A program made the translations under genes and the position numbers. From Gammaproteobacteria bacterium (GTDB taxonomy: Bacteria > Pseudomonadota > Gammaproteobacteria > UBA6429 > Thiohalophilaceae), in assembly GCA_011052165.1 (NCBI GenBank), contig DRJN01000173.1, positions 1 through 9,752 of the forward strand: a DNA stretch of 9,752 nt, in the 5' to 3' direction. The notes under the pieces were generated by a model. The model was given only the letters and a program-made list of their open reading frames with translations, had not been told where the DNA came from and did no database searches. Of the stretch, positions 1 through 7,075 are shown piece after piece (within the stretch, counting starts at the first letter, position 1; each line of letters opens with the position of its first letter).

Positions 1-100
1 CGTAGGGTGGGCACGGGTTGAGTGCCCACCGGGTTAATGGCGGTCTTTCTCGTGGGCACAAAAATCGTGCCCACCCTACTGGGGGCTTTTTATTTCAGGT
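1..100. repeat. REP-like direct repeat, copy 1
   Basis: This copy matches bases 207-307 throughout except for one T in a T-run (five here, six there). It is internally folded: a 14-base outer inverted repeat pairs GTAGGGTGGGCACG (2-15) with its complement at 66-79. Further GTGGGCAC/GTGCCCAC arms inside (6-14 with 22-30, and 51-59) allow alternative hairpins. The right end is GGGGGC followed by a T-run, which on the plus strand could act as a weak terminator. It may extend beyond the left window edge. The GTAGGGTGGGCACG core resembles dispersed intergenic REP sequences of beta- and gammaproteobacteria; that assignment is from memory of the repeat type. Confidence 0.85.
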
Positions 101-104
101 TATT

Positions 105-135
105 TCTTGTTCCCACGCAGAGCGTGGGAACAAGA
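105..135. repeat. Perfect palindrome (REP-like hairpin)
   Basis: Arms of 14 bases, 105-118 and 122-135, are exact reverse complements around a 3-base AGA loop; the core arm is CTTGTTCCCACGC. It sits alone between the two copies of the 100-bp repeat and has no T-run after it, so it looks more like a REP/RAYT-type element than a terminator. No RAYT transposase gene is present in the window. Confidence 0.8.
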
Positions 136-206
136 GATGGTCAGGGCATAAGCGCAGAGAACGTGAAAGACCCGTTGTTAGGGTGCAGAGGCGTAGAGGC
201 TCATCG

Positions 207-307
207 CGTAGGGTGGGCACGGGTTGAGTGCCCACCGGGTTAATGGCGGTCTTTCTCGTGGGCACAAAAATCGTGCCCACCCTACTGGGGGCTTTTTTAT
301 TTCAGGT
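207..307. repeat. REP-like direct repeat, copy 2
   Basis: Second copy of the repeat at 1-100, with the same inverted arms (208-221 with 272-285). Its right end overlaps the 3' end of the minus-strand gamma carbonic anhydrase gene: the last two sense codons (CTG AAA) and the TAA stop lie inside the repeat. For that gene, transcription runs straight into the hairpins, so the repeat may define the mRNA 3' end. The 106 bases between the copies carry the palindrome at 105-135 and no gene that I can support. Confidence 0.85.
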
Positions 308-827
308 GGCGTTGTTTCAGAAGCTGGTAATGCTGCGCGGAATAACGAAGGGATTCCTTTTCCTCGTCAGTCAGGGCACGTACCCGCCGTGCCGGGGAGC
401 CGATCCAGAGAGAACCGCCTTCGAGTTCTTTGCCCGGTGTCACCAGCGATCCCGCGCCGATAATTGTATCGGAGTGAACGATAGCGCCGTCCATGACCGT
501 GCTGCCCATACCGATGAGGCAGTCATTATGAATGGTACAGCCGTGCAAGGTGACGCGATGGCCGATGGTGATGCGATCACCGATCTCCAGGGCGTTGCCT
601 TCAGGGTTAAAAGGGTCGCCCACATGACTGACATGTAACACGCTATGATCCTGAATGTTGCTGCACTCGCCGATACGGATATAGTTGACATCACCGCGTA
701 TAATCGTAAACGGCCAGACGGAACTGTCACGACCGATTTCAACCTCGCCAATGATCAAGGCCGTGTCATCGATATAAACGCCGTCGCCGATTCTGGGCGT
801 GGCGTTTTCAAAGGTACGAAGTGTCAT
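297..827 (-). CDS. yrdA: Gamma carbonic anhydrase family protein (YrdA-like)
   Basis: A 176-residue left-handed beta-helix (hexapeptide-repeat) protein. The closest match I recognise is E. coli YrdA, shared over almost the full length, for example IRGDVNY, NIQD, VTLHGCTI, GMGS and the C-terminal GSPARRVR. By alignment with the archaeal enzyme Cam, the three metal-binding histidines are H65, H90 and H95; R44, D46 and Q59 match conserved active-site-region residues. Cytoplasmic trimers with zinc or iron at subunit interfaces are the family norm. Many YrdA/PaaY proteins show weak or redox-dependent CO2 hydration activity, so carbonic anhydrase function is plausible but not assured. The gene lies 23 bases after gor on the same strand, suggesting cotranscription. 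The ATG at 827 fits the family N-terminus, although no clear Shine-Dalgarno precedes it. The 3' end lies inside a REP-like repeat. Confidence 0.93.
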   Translation of the reverse strand: MTLRTFENATPRIGDGVYIDDTALIIGEVEIGRDSSVWPFTIIRGDVNYIRIGECSNIQDHSVLHVSHVGDPFNPEGNALEIGDRITIGHRVTLHGCTIHNDCLIGMGSTVMDGAIVHSDTIIGAGSLVTPGKELEGGSLWIGSPARRVRALTDEEKESLRYSAQHYQLLKQRHLK

Positions 828-850
828 ACTATTTTAGGGGCGGGTTTGCT

Positions 851-2200
851 TCAACGCATCGTGACCAGTTCTTCCGAGCTGGTGGGATGAATGGCGACAC
901 AGTTGTCAAAGTCTTTCTTGGTGGCGCCCATTCTGATGGCGACGCCGAAGCCTTGCAGCATTTCATCGGCACCCATGCCGATAATATGACAACCCACGAC
1001 TTTTTCATCCGCACCGACGCAGACGAGTTTCATGGCGGTGCGTTGCGGGTGTGGACTCAGAGCGTGATACATGGCGGTGAAACGGGTCTGGTACACTTTG
1101 ACTGCATCACCGTGTTTTTCCCGCGCTTCGCCTTCGGTCAGGCCGATGGTGCCGATGGGGGGGTGGCTGAACATGACGGTGGGGATGTTGCTGTAGTCCA
1201 GTTTTCGATCCGGCATATTGTTGAACAGCCGGTCGGACAGACGCCGGGCGGCGGCGATGGCTACCGGTGTCAGTTGCGCCTGGCCGGTGACATCGCCTAC
1301 GGCGTACACGCCTTCGACGTTGGTTTGCTGGAATTCATCCGTGGGGATATAGCCGCGTTCATTGTAACTGATACCGGCGGCATCAAGGTTCAACAGTCCG
1401 GTATTGGGTTCGCGGCCAATGGCGCAGATCAGCGCGTCAATATCTTCCAGGCGGATGCCACCCACACAATGAATGTCCAGGTGCCCGTTTCCTCGTTTCT
1501 CTACGCGCTCAATGCTGGTGCGGGGCATGATGTTGACGCCGGCGTTGATCATTTCTTCCATCAGGTTTTCGCGCAACATGGCGTCGAAACTGGAGAGGAA
1601 GTGATCCTTGCGCAGCAGCAGGGATACTTCGCTGCCGAGGCCGTTGAGCAGGCCGGCCAGTTCGACGGCGATATAGCCCGCGCCGATGACGGCAACGCGC
1701 CGGGGTTGTTCTTTGAGGGCAAAAAAACCGTCTGAGGTGAGCATATGTTCCGCGCCGGGAATATCATGGATGACGGGTTTGCCACCGGGGGCAATGACGA
1801 TGTGATCAGCGGTGTACTGTTTTCCGTCCACGTCTATGGTGTGTGCGTCCACGAAACGGCCGGTACCCTGGATATGGCTGATATTGGAGTCTGCCAGATA
1901 ATTGTCATACCAGTCGAGAATACCTTTTATATATTTTTCTCTTGCCGCCACCAGTCTTTTCCAGTTGAAACTGCATAGATCCACCTCAAAACCGAAACCG
2001 CTGGCGTTGTGCAGGGTCTCAGCGATGCCCGAGGCAAACCACATAATTTTTTTAGGGACACAGCCGATATTGACGCAGGTGCCCCCCAGCTTGTTATTTT
2101 CAATGACGGCGGTTTTTTTGCCGTATTCGGCAGCGCGCTCGGCGGCTGAGAGGCCGCCACTACCCGCGCCAATGGCAATCAGATCAAAGTGTGTAGTCAT
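851..2200 (-). CDS. gor: Glutathione-disulfide reductase
   Basis: A 449-residue FAD- and NADPH-dependent flavoenzyme that reduces oxidised glutathione in the cytoplasm. Seen in order: FAD-binding GAGSGG at 11-16; redox-active CVNIGC (C42 and C47); second dinucleotide fold [11 protein letters not shown] at 173-183; FAD motif YAVGDVTG at 299-306; and the dimer-interface catalytic segment HPTSSEE at 438-444, ending VTMR as in E. coli Gor. The open frame extends 55 codons upstream, but that extension is translated from a MITE-like repeat. The true start is the ATG at 2200, preceded by AGGA with a 6-base gap. One oddity: in the NADPH pocket, Arg197 is kept but the position matching the second 2'-phosphate arginine of E. 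coli Gor (in HAPLRSFD) is Ser203 (HFLSSFD). Likely the first gene of a gor-yrdA operon. Confidence 0.95.
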   Translation of the reverse strand: MTTHFDLIAIGAGSGGLSAAERAAEYGKKTAVIENNKLGGTCVNIGCVPKKIMWFASGIAETLHNASGFGFEVDLCSFNWKRLVAAREKYIKGILDWYDNYLADSNISHIQGTGRFVDAHTIDVDGKQYTADHIVIAPGGKPVIHDIPGAEHMLTSDGFFALKEQPRRVAVIGAGYIAVELAGLLNGLGSEVSLLLRKDHFLSSFDAMLRENLMEEMINAGVNIMPRTSIERVEKRGNGHLDIHCVGGIRLEDIDALICAIGREPNTGLLNLDAAGISYNERGYIPTDEFQQTNVEGVYAVGDVTGQAQLTPVAIAAARRLSDRLFNNMPDRKLDYSNIPTVMFSHPPIGTIGLTEGEAREKHGDAVKVYQTRFTAMYHALSPHPQRTAMKLVCVGADEKVVGCHIIGMGADEMLQGFGVAIRMGATKKDFDNCVAIHPTSSEELVTMR

Positions 2201-2206
2201 GCGGAT

Positions 2207-2210
2207 TCCT
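2207..2210 (-). promoter_or_regulatory. Ribosome binding site deciding the gor start
   Basis: On the minus strand AGGA lies 6 bases before the ATG at 2200. This supports that ATG over the one at 2365, which would add a repeat-derived N-terminus absent from glutathione reductases. Confidence 0.65.
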
Positions 2211-2224
2211 GAAAATTCTAGTGG

Positions 2225-2328
2225 TATTAATCGTTGCAACAGTATTTGCACCATAGCCCCCTCTCCCTCTGGGAGAGGGTGGGGGTGAGGGGATAAAATA
2301 CATGCAAATACTTGTGCAACGATTAATA
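2225..2328 (+). mobile_element. MITE-like element, copy A (104 bp)
   Basis: Terminal inverted repeats of 26 bases (2225-2250 and 2303-2328) match at 24 positions; the outer part reads TATTAATCGTTGCA. The centre holds a perfect hairpin, CCCTCTCCC-TCT-GGGAGAGGG, followed by TGGGGGTGAGGGG, a core common in gammaproteobacterial intergenic repeats. Ends in TA would fit a TA target duplication of the IS630/mariner type, but this cannot be proven here. No transposase is encoded. It lies 24 bases upstream of the gor ATG, between moaA and gor, so it forms most of the region from which gor would be transcribed. Confidence 0.75.
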
Positions 2329-2342
2329 AGTACTGCACTTTA

Positions 2343-2426
2343 GCAAAGACCGGGCCTTTGCGCACAGGCTTTGCAGCCGGGTAAAGAGTTTTAGCAAACG
2401 GAGTACCTAACCGCTTTAGCCGTTTG
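2343..2426. other. Hairpin-rich spacer after moaA
   Basis: Two inverted repeats lie between MITE copy A and the moaA stop: GCAAAG/CTTTGC (2343-2348 with 2356-2361, 7-base loop) and CAAACGG/CCGTTTG (2395-2401 with 2420-2426, 18-base loop). The latter lies just after the moaA stop in the direction of transcription and might help end the transcript. There is no strong T-run, so this is only a weak terminator candidate. Confidence 0.3.
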
Positions 2427-2431
2427 GTGCA

Positions 2432-3415
2432 TCAGCCGCCGGTCATGGACATGAAGCGCACCAGTTGCTCGGGTTTTTGGTTGAAGTCGTGGTTGCGGGG
2501 TTTGAGCGTCAGGGCTTTGATGATGTGCTGTTTCAGTTCATCATCAGATATGCCCTCGCGCAGCAGGGGCCGCAGAGGGTAGCGTTCCTCCTGTCCCAGA
2601 CACATATACAGGACGCCATCCACCGATAGCCGGACCCGGTTGCAGGTTTCGCAGAAGTGCTGGGATATGGGCGTGATAAAACCGATGCGCAGCTCGGTGC
2701 CGGCAACCTGTACATAACGGGCGGGACCGCCGCCGGGCATCATGCCGGGGATAAGTTCATAGCGCTCACCCAGACGCTGTTCGATCGTTTGCAGGCTGAT
2801 ATAGTGGCGACTGGCATGGCGGCCAGTGTCGCCCATGGGCATGGTTTCGATGAAGCGCAGGGTGAAATCGTGCTCAATGCAGAATTCCACCATATCTTCG
2901 GCTTCCCTGTCGTTGATATCCTTCATCATCACCATGTTGATTTTGATTGGTCCAAAGCCCGCGGCTTTGGCGGTCATCAGTCCGTTGATAACTTTGTCCA
3001 GCTTACCCTGGGTGATTTCTTTGAAAACATCCGGGCGCAGGCTGTCGAGGCTGACATTGATACGCTTGACGCCTGCCTGGCGCAAATCAGCGGCGTATTT
3101 ATCCATGCGGGTCGCGTTGGAGCTAAGGGAAAGATCCTGAATGCCGGGCAACGCGGCCAGGGTTTGACTGAGTTCGACGATACCCTTGCGTACCAAAGGT
3201 TCGCCGCCGGTCAAACGTACCCGGCTGACGCCCAGCTCGCCAAAGGCATTAATCACGCGTTCGATTTCGGCAAACGTGAGCCAGTCTTCCGGCTCCTTAA
3301 AATCGTTGAAACCCTGCGGCATGCAGTAAAAGCAGCGCATGTCACAACGATCCGTCACCGAGAGACGGACATATTCGATTTTTCGACCAAAGGGATCGAT
3401 CAGTTGAGTTTGCAT
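2432..3415 (-). CDS. moaA: GTP 3',8-cyclase (molybdenum cofactor biosynthesis MoaA)
   Basis: A 327-residue radical SAM enzyme that, with MoaC, converts GTP to cyclic pyranopterin monophosphate, the first stage of molybdenum cofactor synthesis. The N-terminal SAM-cluster motif CDMRCFYC gives C24, C28 and C31. LTGGEP at 68-73 is the conserved SAM-contact motif. The second 4Fe-4S cluster is bound by C255, C258 and C272 (CETC then CL at 272), and the protein ends in the Gly-Gly tail needed in the family. The ATG at 3415 is chosen because it gives the usual MoaA N-terminus and has AGG 8 bases upstream. An in-frame ATG at 3442 would add nine unusual residues and lacks a binding site. No other moa, moe or molybdoenzyme gene is nearby. 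It is divergent from adk and reads toward gor. Confidence 0.95.
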   Translation of the reverse strand: MQTQLIDPFGRKIEYVRLSVTDRCDMRCFYCMPQGFNDFKEPEDWLTFAEIERVINAFGELGVSRVRLTGGEPLVRKGIVELSQTLAALPGIQDLSLSSNATRMDKYAADLRQAGVKRINVSLDSLRPDVFKEITQGKLDKVINGLMTAKAAGFGPIKINMVMMKDINDREAEDMVEFCIEHDFTLRFIETMPMGDTGRHASRHYISLQTIEQRLGERYELIPGMMPGGGPARYVQVAGTELRIGFITPISQHFCETCNRVRLSVDGVLYMCLGQEERYPLRPLLREGISDDELKQHIIKALTLKPRNHDFNQKPEQLVRFMSMTGG

Positions 3416-3423
3416 TGTTATTG

Positions 3424-3426
3424 CCT
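3424..3426 (-). promoter_or_regulatory. Ribosome binding site supporting the moaA start
   Basis: AGG (in CAGCAGG on the minus strand) lies 8 bases before the ATG at 3415. No comparable signal precedes the alternative ATG at 3442. Confidence 0.5.
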
Positions 3427-3443
3427 GCTGAGGCCTGCCCATC

Positions 3444-3449
3444 AGTATA
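3444..3449 (-). promoter_or_regulatory. moaA: Possible -10 box of moaA
   Basis: TATACT on the minus strand would place the transcription start near 3437, giving a leader of about 20 bases before the ATG at 3415 and excluding the upstream ATG at 3442. No convincing -35 hexamer is found 16-18 bases further upstream, so this is tentative. Confidence 0.25.
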
Positions 3450-3617
3450 GATCAGAAGTGGTGGCGATGGTGGTAAAAGCAGCGTTGCACTCCTTGAAAT
3501 AGCATGAGGGTCACCCCCTGTATGCCGGATACCCCTGTTTATGATCTCACTTTGGAATAACCCGCGACTGAAAACATCGGGGTCATTAGCTCAATCCATT
3601 GCCCCATTCAAGGGCTT

Positions 3618-3630
3618 GAGTGGCGCACTC
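3618..3630. other. Small inverted repeat upstream of adk
   Basis: GAGTG-GCG-CACTC lies about 55 bases before the adk start, in the divergent moaA/adk spacer. It could be an operator half-site pair or chance. The rest of the ~270-base spacer holds no gene that I can support. Confidence 0.2.
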
Positions 3631-3673
3631 GGACTTGCAGCGTGATAATCATCTTCTCTTCTTGCGACAATGA

Positions 3674-4340
<667 letters not shown>

Positions 4341-4342
<2 letters not shown>

Positions 4343-4364
4343 TGCCGTTATAACACGCGGCATC
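4341..4364 (+). terminator. Candidate terminator hairpin after adk
   Basis: GATGCCG (4341-4347) pairs with CGGCATC (4358-4364), a perfect 7-bp stem with a 10-base loop that starts inside the adk stop codon. It is followed by TTTGTATT, only a short T-rich tract, so termination may be inefficient or aided by the MITE hairpin immediately downstream. Confidence 0.4.
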
Positions 4365-4369
4365 CTTTG

Positions 4370-4459
4370 TATTAATCGTTGCATAAGTATTTGCATCATA
4401 GCCCCCTCTCCCTCCGGGAGAGGGTTGGGGTGAGGGGATAAATTATGTAACGATTGATA
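4370..4459 (+). mobile_element. MITE-like element, copy B (90 bp, right end shortened)
   Basis: Same family and orientation as the element at 2225-2328. The left terminal repeat is intact (TATTAATCGTTGCA, then AGTATTTGCA), as is the hairpin core CCCTCTCCC-TCC-GGGAGAGGG. The right end has lost about 14 bases of the inner terminal repeat but keeps a degenerate outer end, TAACGATTGATA. It lies directly downstream of the adk hairpin. Confidence 0.7.
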
Positions 4460-4784
4460 TTAAACCACCAATAATCGTGCTTGCTATCCGTTTGGAGCTG
4501 ATCGTTACAACCTTCCTTGAGTTAATATTTTTTGTAACTATTAAGCGGCTATTGCCGGAAGCCATGTTACCCATTGCATCGAACAACGTAAGCTGGACAG
4601 TAATTGGAGACCCTGCCCCAGTGAGTTGAATAGTTGCTATTTTTTTAGATCTTTTTTTCTTTCCGAACGGCCTGCAAGCCAGCAAGCGCAATCATTCAAA
4701 AAAGTTGTTCATCTGTGTGCGATAGGGACTCTGTTCTATCGCTTATGGCATGATTTTCGTATAAATTTAACAATCATAAATTAC
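4460..4784. other. AT-rich spacer without a convincing gene
   Basis: This ~325-base stretch between MITE copies B and C is visibly richer in A+T and homopolymer runs than the flanking genes. On the minus strand a frame from 4691 to 4443 stays open for 82 codons and contains a beta-strand-like, Ser/Thr/Ile-rich stretch (for example ITVQLTLFDAMGN). However, it starts at TTG immediately after a stop codon, has no binding site, and its last codons come from MITE copy B. It may be a decayed gene fragment or chance. An inverted repeat GCGATAG/CTATCGC (4719-4725 with 4736-4742) is the only other structure noticed. Confidence 0.5.
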
Positions 4785-4888
4785 TATTAATCGTTGCATC
4801 AGTATTGGCATGTATTTTATTCCCTCACCCCAACCCTCTCCCAGAGGGAGAGGGGGCTATGACGCCAATACTGATGCAACCATTCATA
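4785..4888 (-). mobile_element. MITE-like element, copy C (104 bp, inverted)
   Basis: Same family as 2225-2328 and of the same length, but in the opposite orientation: its core reads CCCTCACCCCAACCCTCTCC on the plus strand. The left end TATTAATCGTTGCA is intact; the right outer end has drifted (CATTCATA in place of GATTAATA). It lies about 40 bases upstream of the lipoprotein/metallopeptidase unit, so it may supply or separate promoter elements for it. Its translation gives the PHPNPLPEGEG peptide that falsely extends the downstream reading frame. Confidence 0.72.
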
Positions 4889-4930
4889 TGTTTTGCAACC
4901 ATGCAGGATAGTCTTCACAACCCTGGGTCA

Positions 4931-5284
4931 ATGAAAGCCATGCGAAAAATCAGGATACCGCTACAGTTAGTGTTAAAAGTTTTTTGTCTGTTGGGGGCTT
5001 TTGTTGTTTTGCCGGCCTGTGGTGGCGGACAAAAGCCTCATTCGCCATCCGCTCAGCCGTCGCCACCTGGCATGCATGTATACAAGGATCCTGTGACGGG
5101 GAAATTTGTTTCACCACCACCACCGCCCAGTGACACCTCTACTTCCCGAGTTCTGCCTCAGGCTTTGCAGCAGATAAAGAGGCCGGGGGGGGCAACCAGG
5201 CCTGCACAGGAGTATAAATCACCTGCGAAGGGCGGCGGCATCTTGCTGGATCTTCCGGCCCCTTATTCTGATAGACAGAAATAA
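4931..5284 (+). CDS. Small predicted lipoprotein
   Basis: A 117-residue protein with a positively charged N-terminus (MRKIR), a hydrophobic segment at about 10-28 and a lipobox ending LPAC (C30) followed by GGG, so it is likely lipid-anchored outside the cytoplasmic membrane. The mature part is low-complexity and rich in Pro, Ser, Lys and Gly. It contains [16 protein letters not shown] at 51-66, with a DPxTG motif that I recall from small secreted proteins near C-terminal-sorting-signal genes; I cannot confirm a family. The open frame begins further upstream at 4805, but that part is MITE sequence. ATGs at 4901, 4931 and 4940 are all possible and none has a strong binding site; 4931 gives a normal signal peptide. 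One base separates its stop from the next gene, indicating translational coupling. Function unknown. Confidence 0.65.
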   Translation: MKAMRKIRIPLQLVLKVFCLLGAFVVLPACGGGQKPHSPSAQPSPPGMHVYKDPVTGKFVSPPPPPSDTSTSRVLPQALQQIKRPGGATRPAQEYKSPAKGGGILLDLPAPYSDRQK

Positions 5285-5285
5285 G

Positions 5286-6956
5286 ATGCTTCATCGTCTC
5301 GTGTCCGTGTTTTGTCATTCCGGCATCCGCTTTTTGACGTTGACATTATTACTGTTGCCGGTTTTCTCATTGCAGGCGGCGACAAGGATTGTGGTTATCG
5401 ATGGTGATGCCGCGAACGAAGGATTTAAGGACAGCGCCCCCTTCACGGCGGCAGGCAACAATTCCGCGCTTACTCTGGGGCAGGCGCGCCTGAATGCGCT
5501 GCAGTATGCCGCTGATTTGATCGCACAGGTTATCAACAGCAATGTCGAGATCAAGGTATACGCAAAAATGGTGGCGCTGGGGGGCAGTGCGACCAGCGCC
5601 ACACTGGGTTCCGCCAGCACGACCAGCGTCGTGCGGGACTTTAGCAATGCGCCGGTCGCCAATACCTGGTATCCACTGGTACTGGCGGAAAAACTGGCGG
5701 GCACCAAGCTCGGTACCGGCAATGAAATCAACATCACCTTTAACCAGGATATAGATGGCAATACGGTAATGGGCAGCACCCATTGGTATTACGGTCTGGA
5801 TGCGGCGCCGGGCACCGACATTGATTTTGTGACCGTGGCCATGCATGAGTTAATTCATGGTCTGGGCTTCGGTGATTTCGTCACCCTGGCGACCGGTGAG
5901 AAACTGCTGGGTCTGGATGATGCCTACATGCGTCTGCTTGAACAGCATGGCGCGTCACCGCCGGACTATCCCTCAATGACTAATGCACAGCGGGTGACAG
6001 CGAGCACGGCCACAGGTGATCTGGACTGGACCGGTGCCGCCGTGACCGCCGCCAGCGCCAGCCTGACCGCCGGTGTCTCGAATGGGCATGTGGAAATGTA
6101 TGCGCCTTCGCCACAGGAGTCGGATTCGTCGGTGTCGCATTTCAGCACCGCACTGTCACCGGATCAATTGATGGAGCCGAATTACCTCGCGGCAAACCAT
6201 GCCCTGGGCCTGGCGGCACCGTTATTGAGTGATGTGGGCTGGGGGGCGATCAATGTTGACAGTAATACGGTGGATCTGGCGGTCACCCAGAGCCTGTCGC
6301 CCAGCAAAGTGGACGCCGGTTCTAAAGTCACCTATGCGCTGACTATTAGTAATAACGGCGGTTTTGATGCGACGGGGGGTTTTCTGACCGACCTTCTACC
6401 TCAGGGCGCCAGCTTTGTTTCGGCTTCCGCATCACAGGGCAGTTGCGCCCAGGCCAATGGCGTTGTTTCCTGCGGGCTGGGAACCCTGATGGGCGGAGGA
6501 GGCAGTTATACGGTAAATATCGTGGCCAGCATGGACACAGCCGGAAGCCAGATCAACACGGCCATCGTTCACAGCGTCAACCCGGAGGCGGCACAAGCCA
6601 ATAATATCAGCGCCTCAACATTGGCGGTCGCAGCACTGAAAGTTAGCGGTGGCGGTGGAGGCAGGAGCGGCTGTTTCATTGCGACCGCCGCCTGGGGCAG
6701 TGACATGCAGAAGGAGGTCCGTTACCTGCGCGCGTTTCGGGATTATTACCTGCTCGATAACCGGGCCGGCCGCTGGTTTGTGCGCCAGTATTACCGTTAC
6801 AGCCCGCCGTTGGCGGACTATATCCGTAGCCGTCCCCGCCTGCGTGAGTTGGTGCGCGTGCTGTTAACACCCCTGGTGGCGATGAGCCATTACCTGATCA
6901 CCGAGCAACAATTACCGCAGCACAGTGACAACAGGAAAGGGGTTCACCACCTTTGA
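5286..6956 (+). CDS. Secreted metzincin-like metallopeptidase with DUF11 and CFI-box C-terminus
   Basis: A 556-residue exported protein. The signal peptide covers residues 1-31 (hydrophobic [15 protein letters not shown]). A zinc-peptidase domain spans about 32-320. It has [11 protein letters not shown] at 187-197, fitting HExxHxxGxxD, with H187, H191 and D197 as likely metal ligands, E188 as the catalytic base and QLMEPNY (M296) as a probable Met-turn. A DUF11-type beta-sandwich follows at about 327-447 ([18 protein letters not shown]). A Gly-rich linker leads to a CFI-box C-terminal region from 462 ([11 protein letters not shown], then [10 protein letters not shown] and [12 protein letters not shown]), a domain found at the ends of many secreted proteobacterial proteins. 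It starts one base after the lipoprotein stop, so the two are probably coupled. Substrate and destination (cell surface or released) are unknown; the HExxH residues are intact, so activity is plausible. Confidence 0.85.
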   Translation: MLHRLVSVFCHSGIRFLTLTLLLLPVFSLQAATRIVVIDGDAANEGFKDSAPFTAAGNNSALTLGQARLNALQYAADLIAQVINSNVEIKVYAKMVALGGSATSATLGSASTTSVVRDFSNAPVANTWYPLVLAEKLAGTKLGTGNEINITFNQDIDGNTVMGSTHWYYGLDAAPGTDIDFVTVAMHELIHGLGFGDFVTLATGEKLLGLDDAYMRLLEQHGASPPDYPSMTNAQRVTASTATGDLDWTGAAVTAASASLTAGVSNGHVEMYAPSPQESDSSVSHFSTALSPDQLMEPNYLAANHALGLAAPLLSDVGWGAINVDSNTVDLAVTQSLSPSKVDAGSKVTYALTISNNGGFDATGGFLTDLLPQGASFVSASASQGSCAQANGVVSCGLGTLMGGGGSYTVNIVASMDTAGSQINTAIVHSVNPEAAQANNISASTLAVAALKVSGGGGGRSGCFIATAAWGSDMQKEVRYLRAFRDYYLLDNRAGRWFVRQYYRYSPPLADYIRSRPRLRELVRVLLTPLVAMSHYLITEQQLPQHSDNRKGVHHL

Positions 6957-7033
6957 AGCTTTTGGGGGCAGGCTGTGGCGAATAAAAGGAAGCCCCACAA
7001 CTTTAATCCGAACGGCAGGAATAGCCAAGCAAT

Positions 7034-7047
7034 CCGGCTTTAGCCGG
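7034..7047. other. Short hairpin in the spacer before aroG
   Basis: CCGGC-TTTA-GCCGG forms a 5-bp stem in the 119-base spacer between the metallopeptidase and aroG. It overlaps the possible aroG -35 hexamer, so it might affect that promoter or serve as the tail of the upstream transcript; it lacks a T-run. Confidence 0.25.
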
Positions 7048-7067
7048 TGGGGTATTCACGCTACAAT
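7039..7067 (+). promoter_or_regulatory. aroG: Candidate sigma70 promoter for aroG
   Basis: TTTAGC (7039-7044) and TACAAT (7062-7067) are separated by 17 bases. The predicted transcription start, near 7074, lies within a few bases of the ATG codons at 7076 and 7082, so the message would have almost no leader. Confidence 0.3.
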
Positions 7068-7075
7068 TGTCGGCT

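Noticed and set aside
1..307. CRISPR-like spacing of repeats
   Set aside because: Only two 100-bp copies with one 106-base spacer; the size and internal palindromes do not fit a CRISPR array.
18..463. Short open frames with identical starts (MSAHRVNGG and MPTGLMAV) in the repeats
   Set aside because: They are produced twice because the 100-bp repeat occurs twice; they are translations of hairpin repeats, not genes.
821..1735. 304-codon plus-strand open frame opposite gor
   Set aside because: It is antisense to a clear glutathione reductase, has no recognisable domain, and reads as a codon-bias shadow (GADG/DGG-rich).
2657..3502. 281-codon plus-strand open frame opposite moaA
   Set aside because: It is fully antisense to a complete MoaA with all cluster cysteines; no motifs of its own.
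3616..3649. Possible adk promoter TTGAGT ... GATAAT
   Set aside because: The spacing of 22 bases is too long for a sigma70 promoter; no better pair was found.
4443..4691. 82-codon minus-strand open frame in the AT-rich spacer
   Set aside because: TTG start directly after a stop codon, no binding site, and an end made by MITE copy B. Kept only as a possible remnant in the spacer entry.
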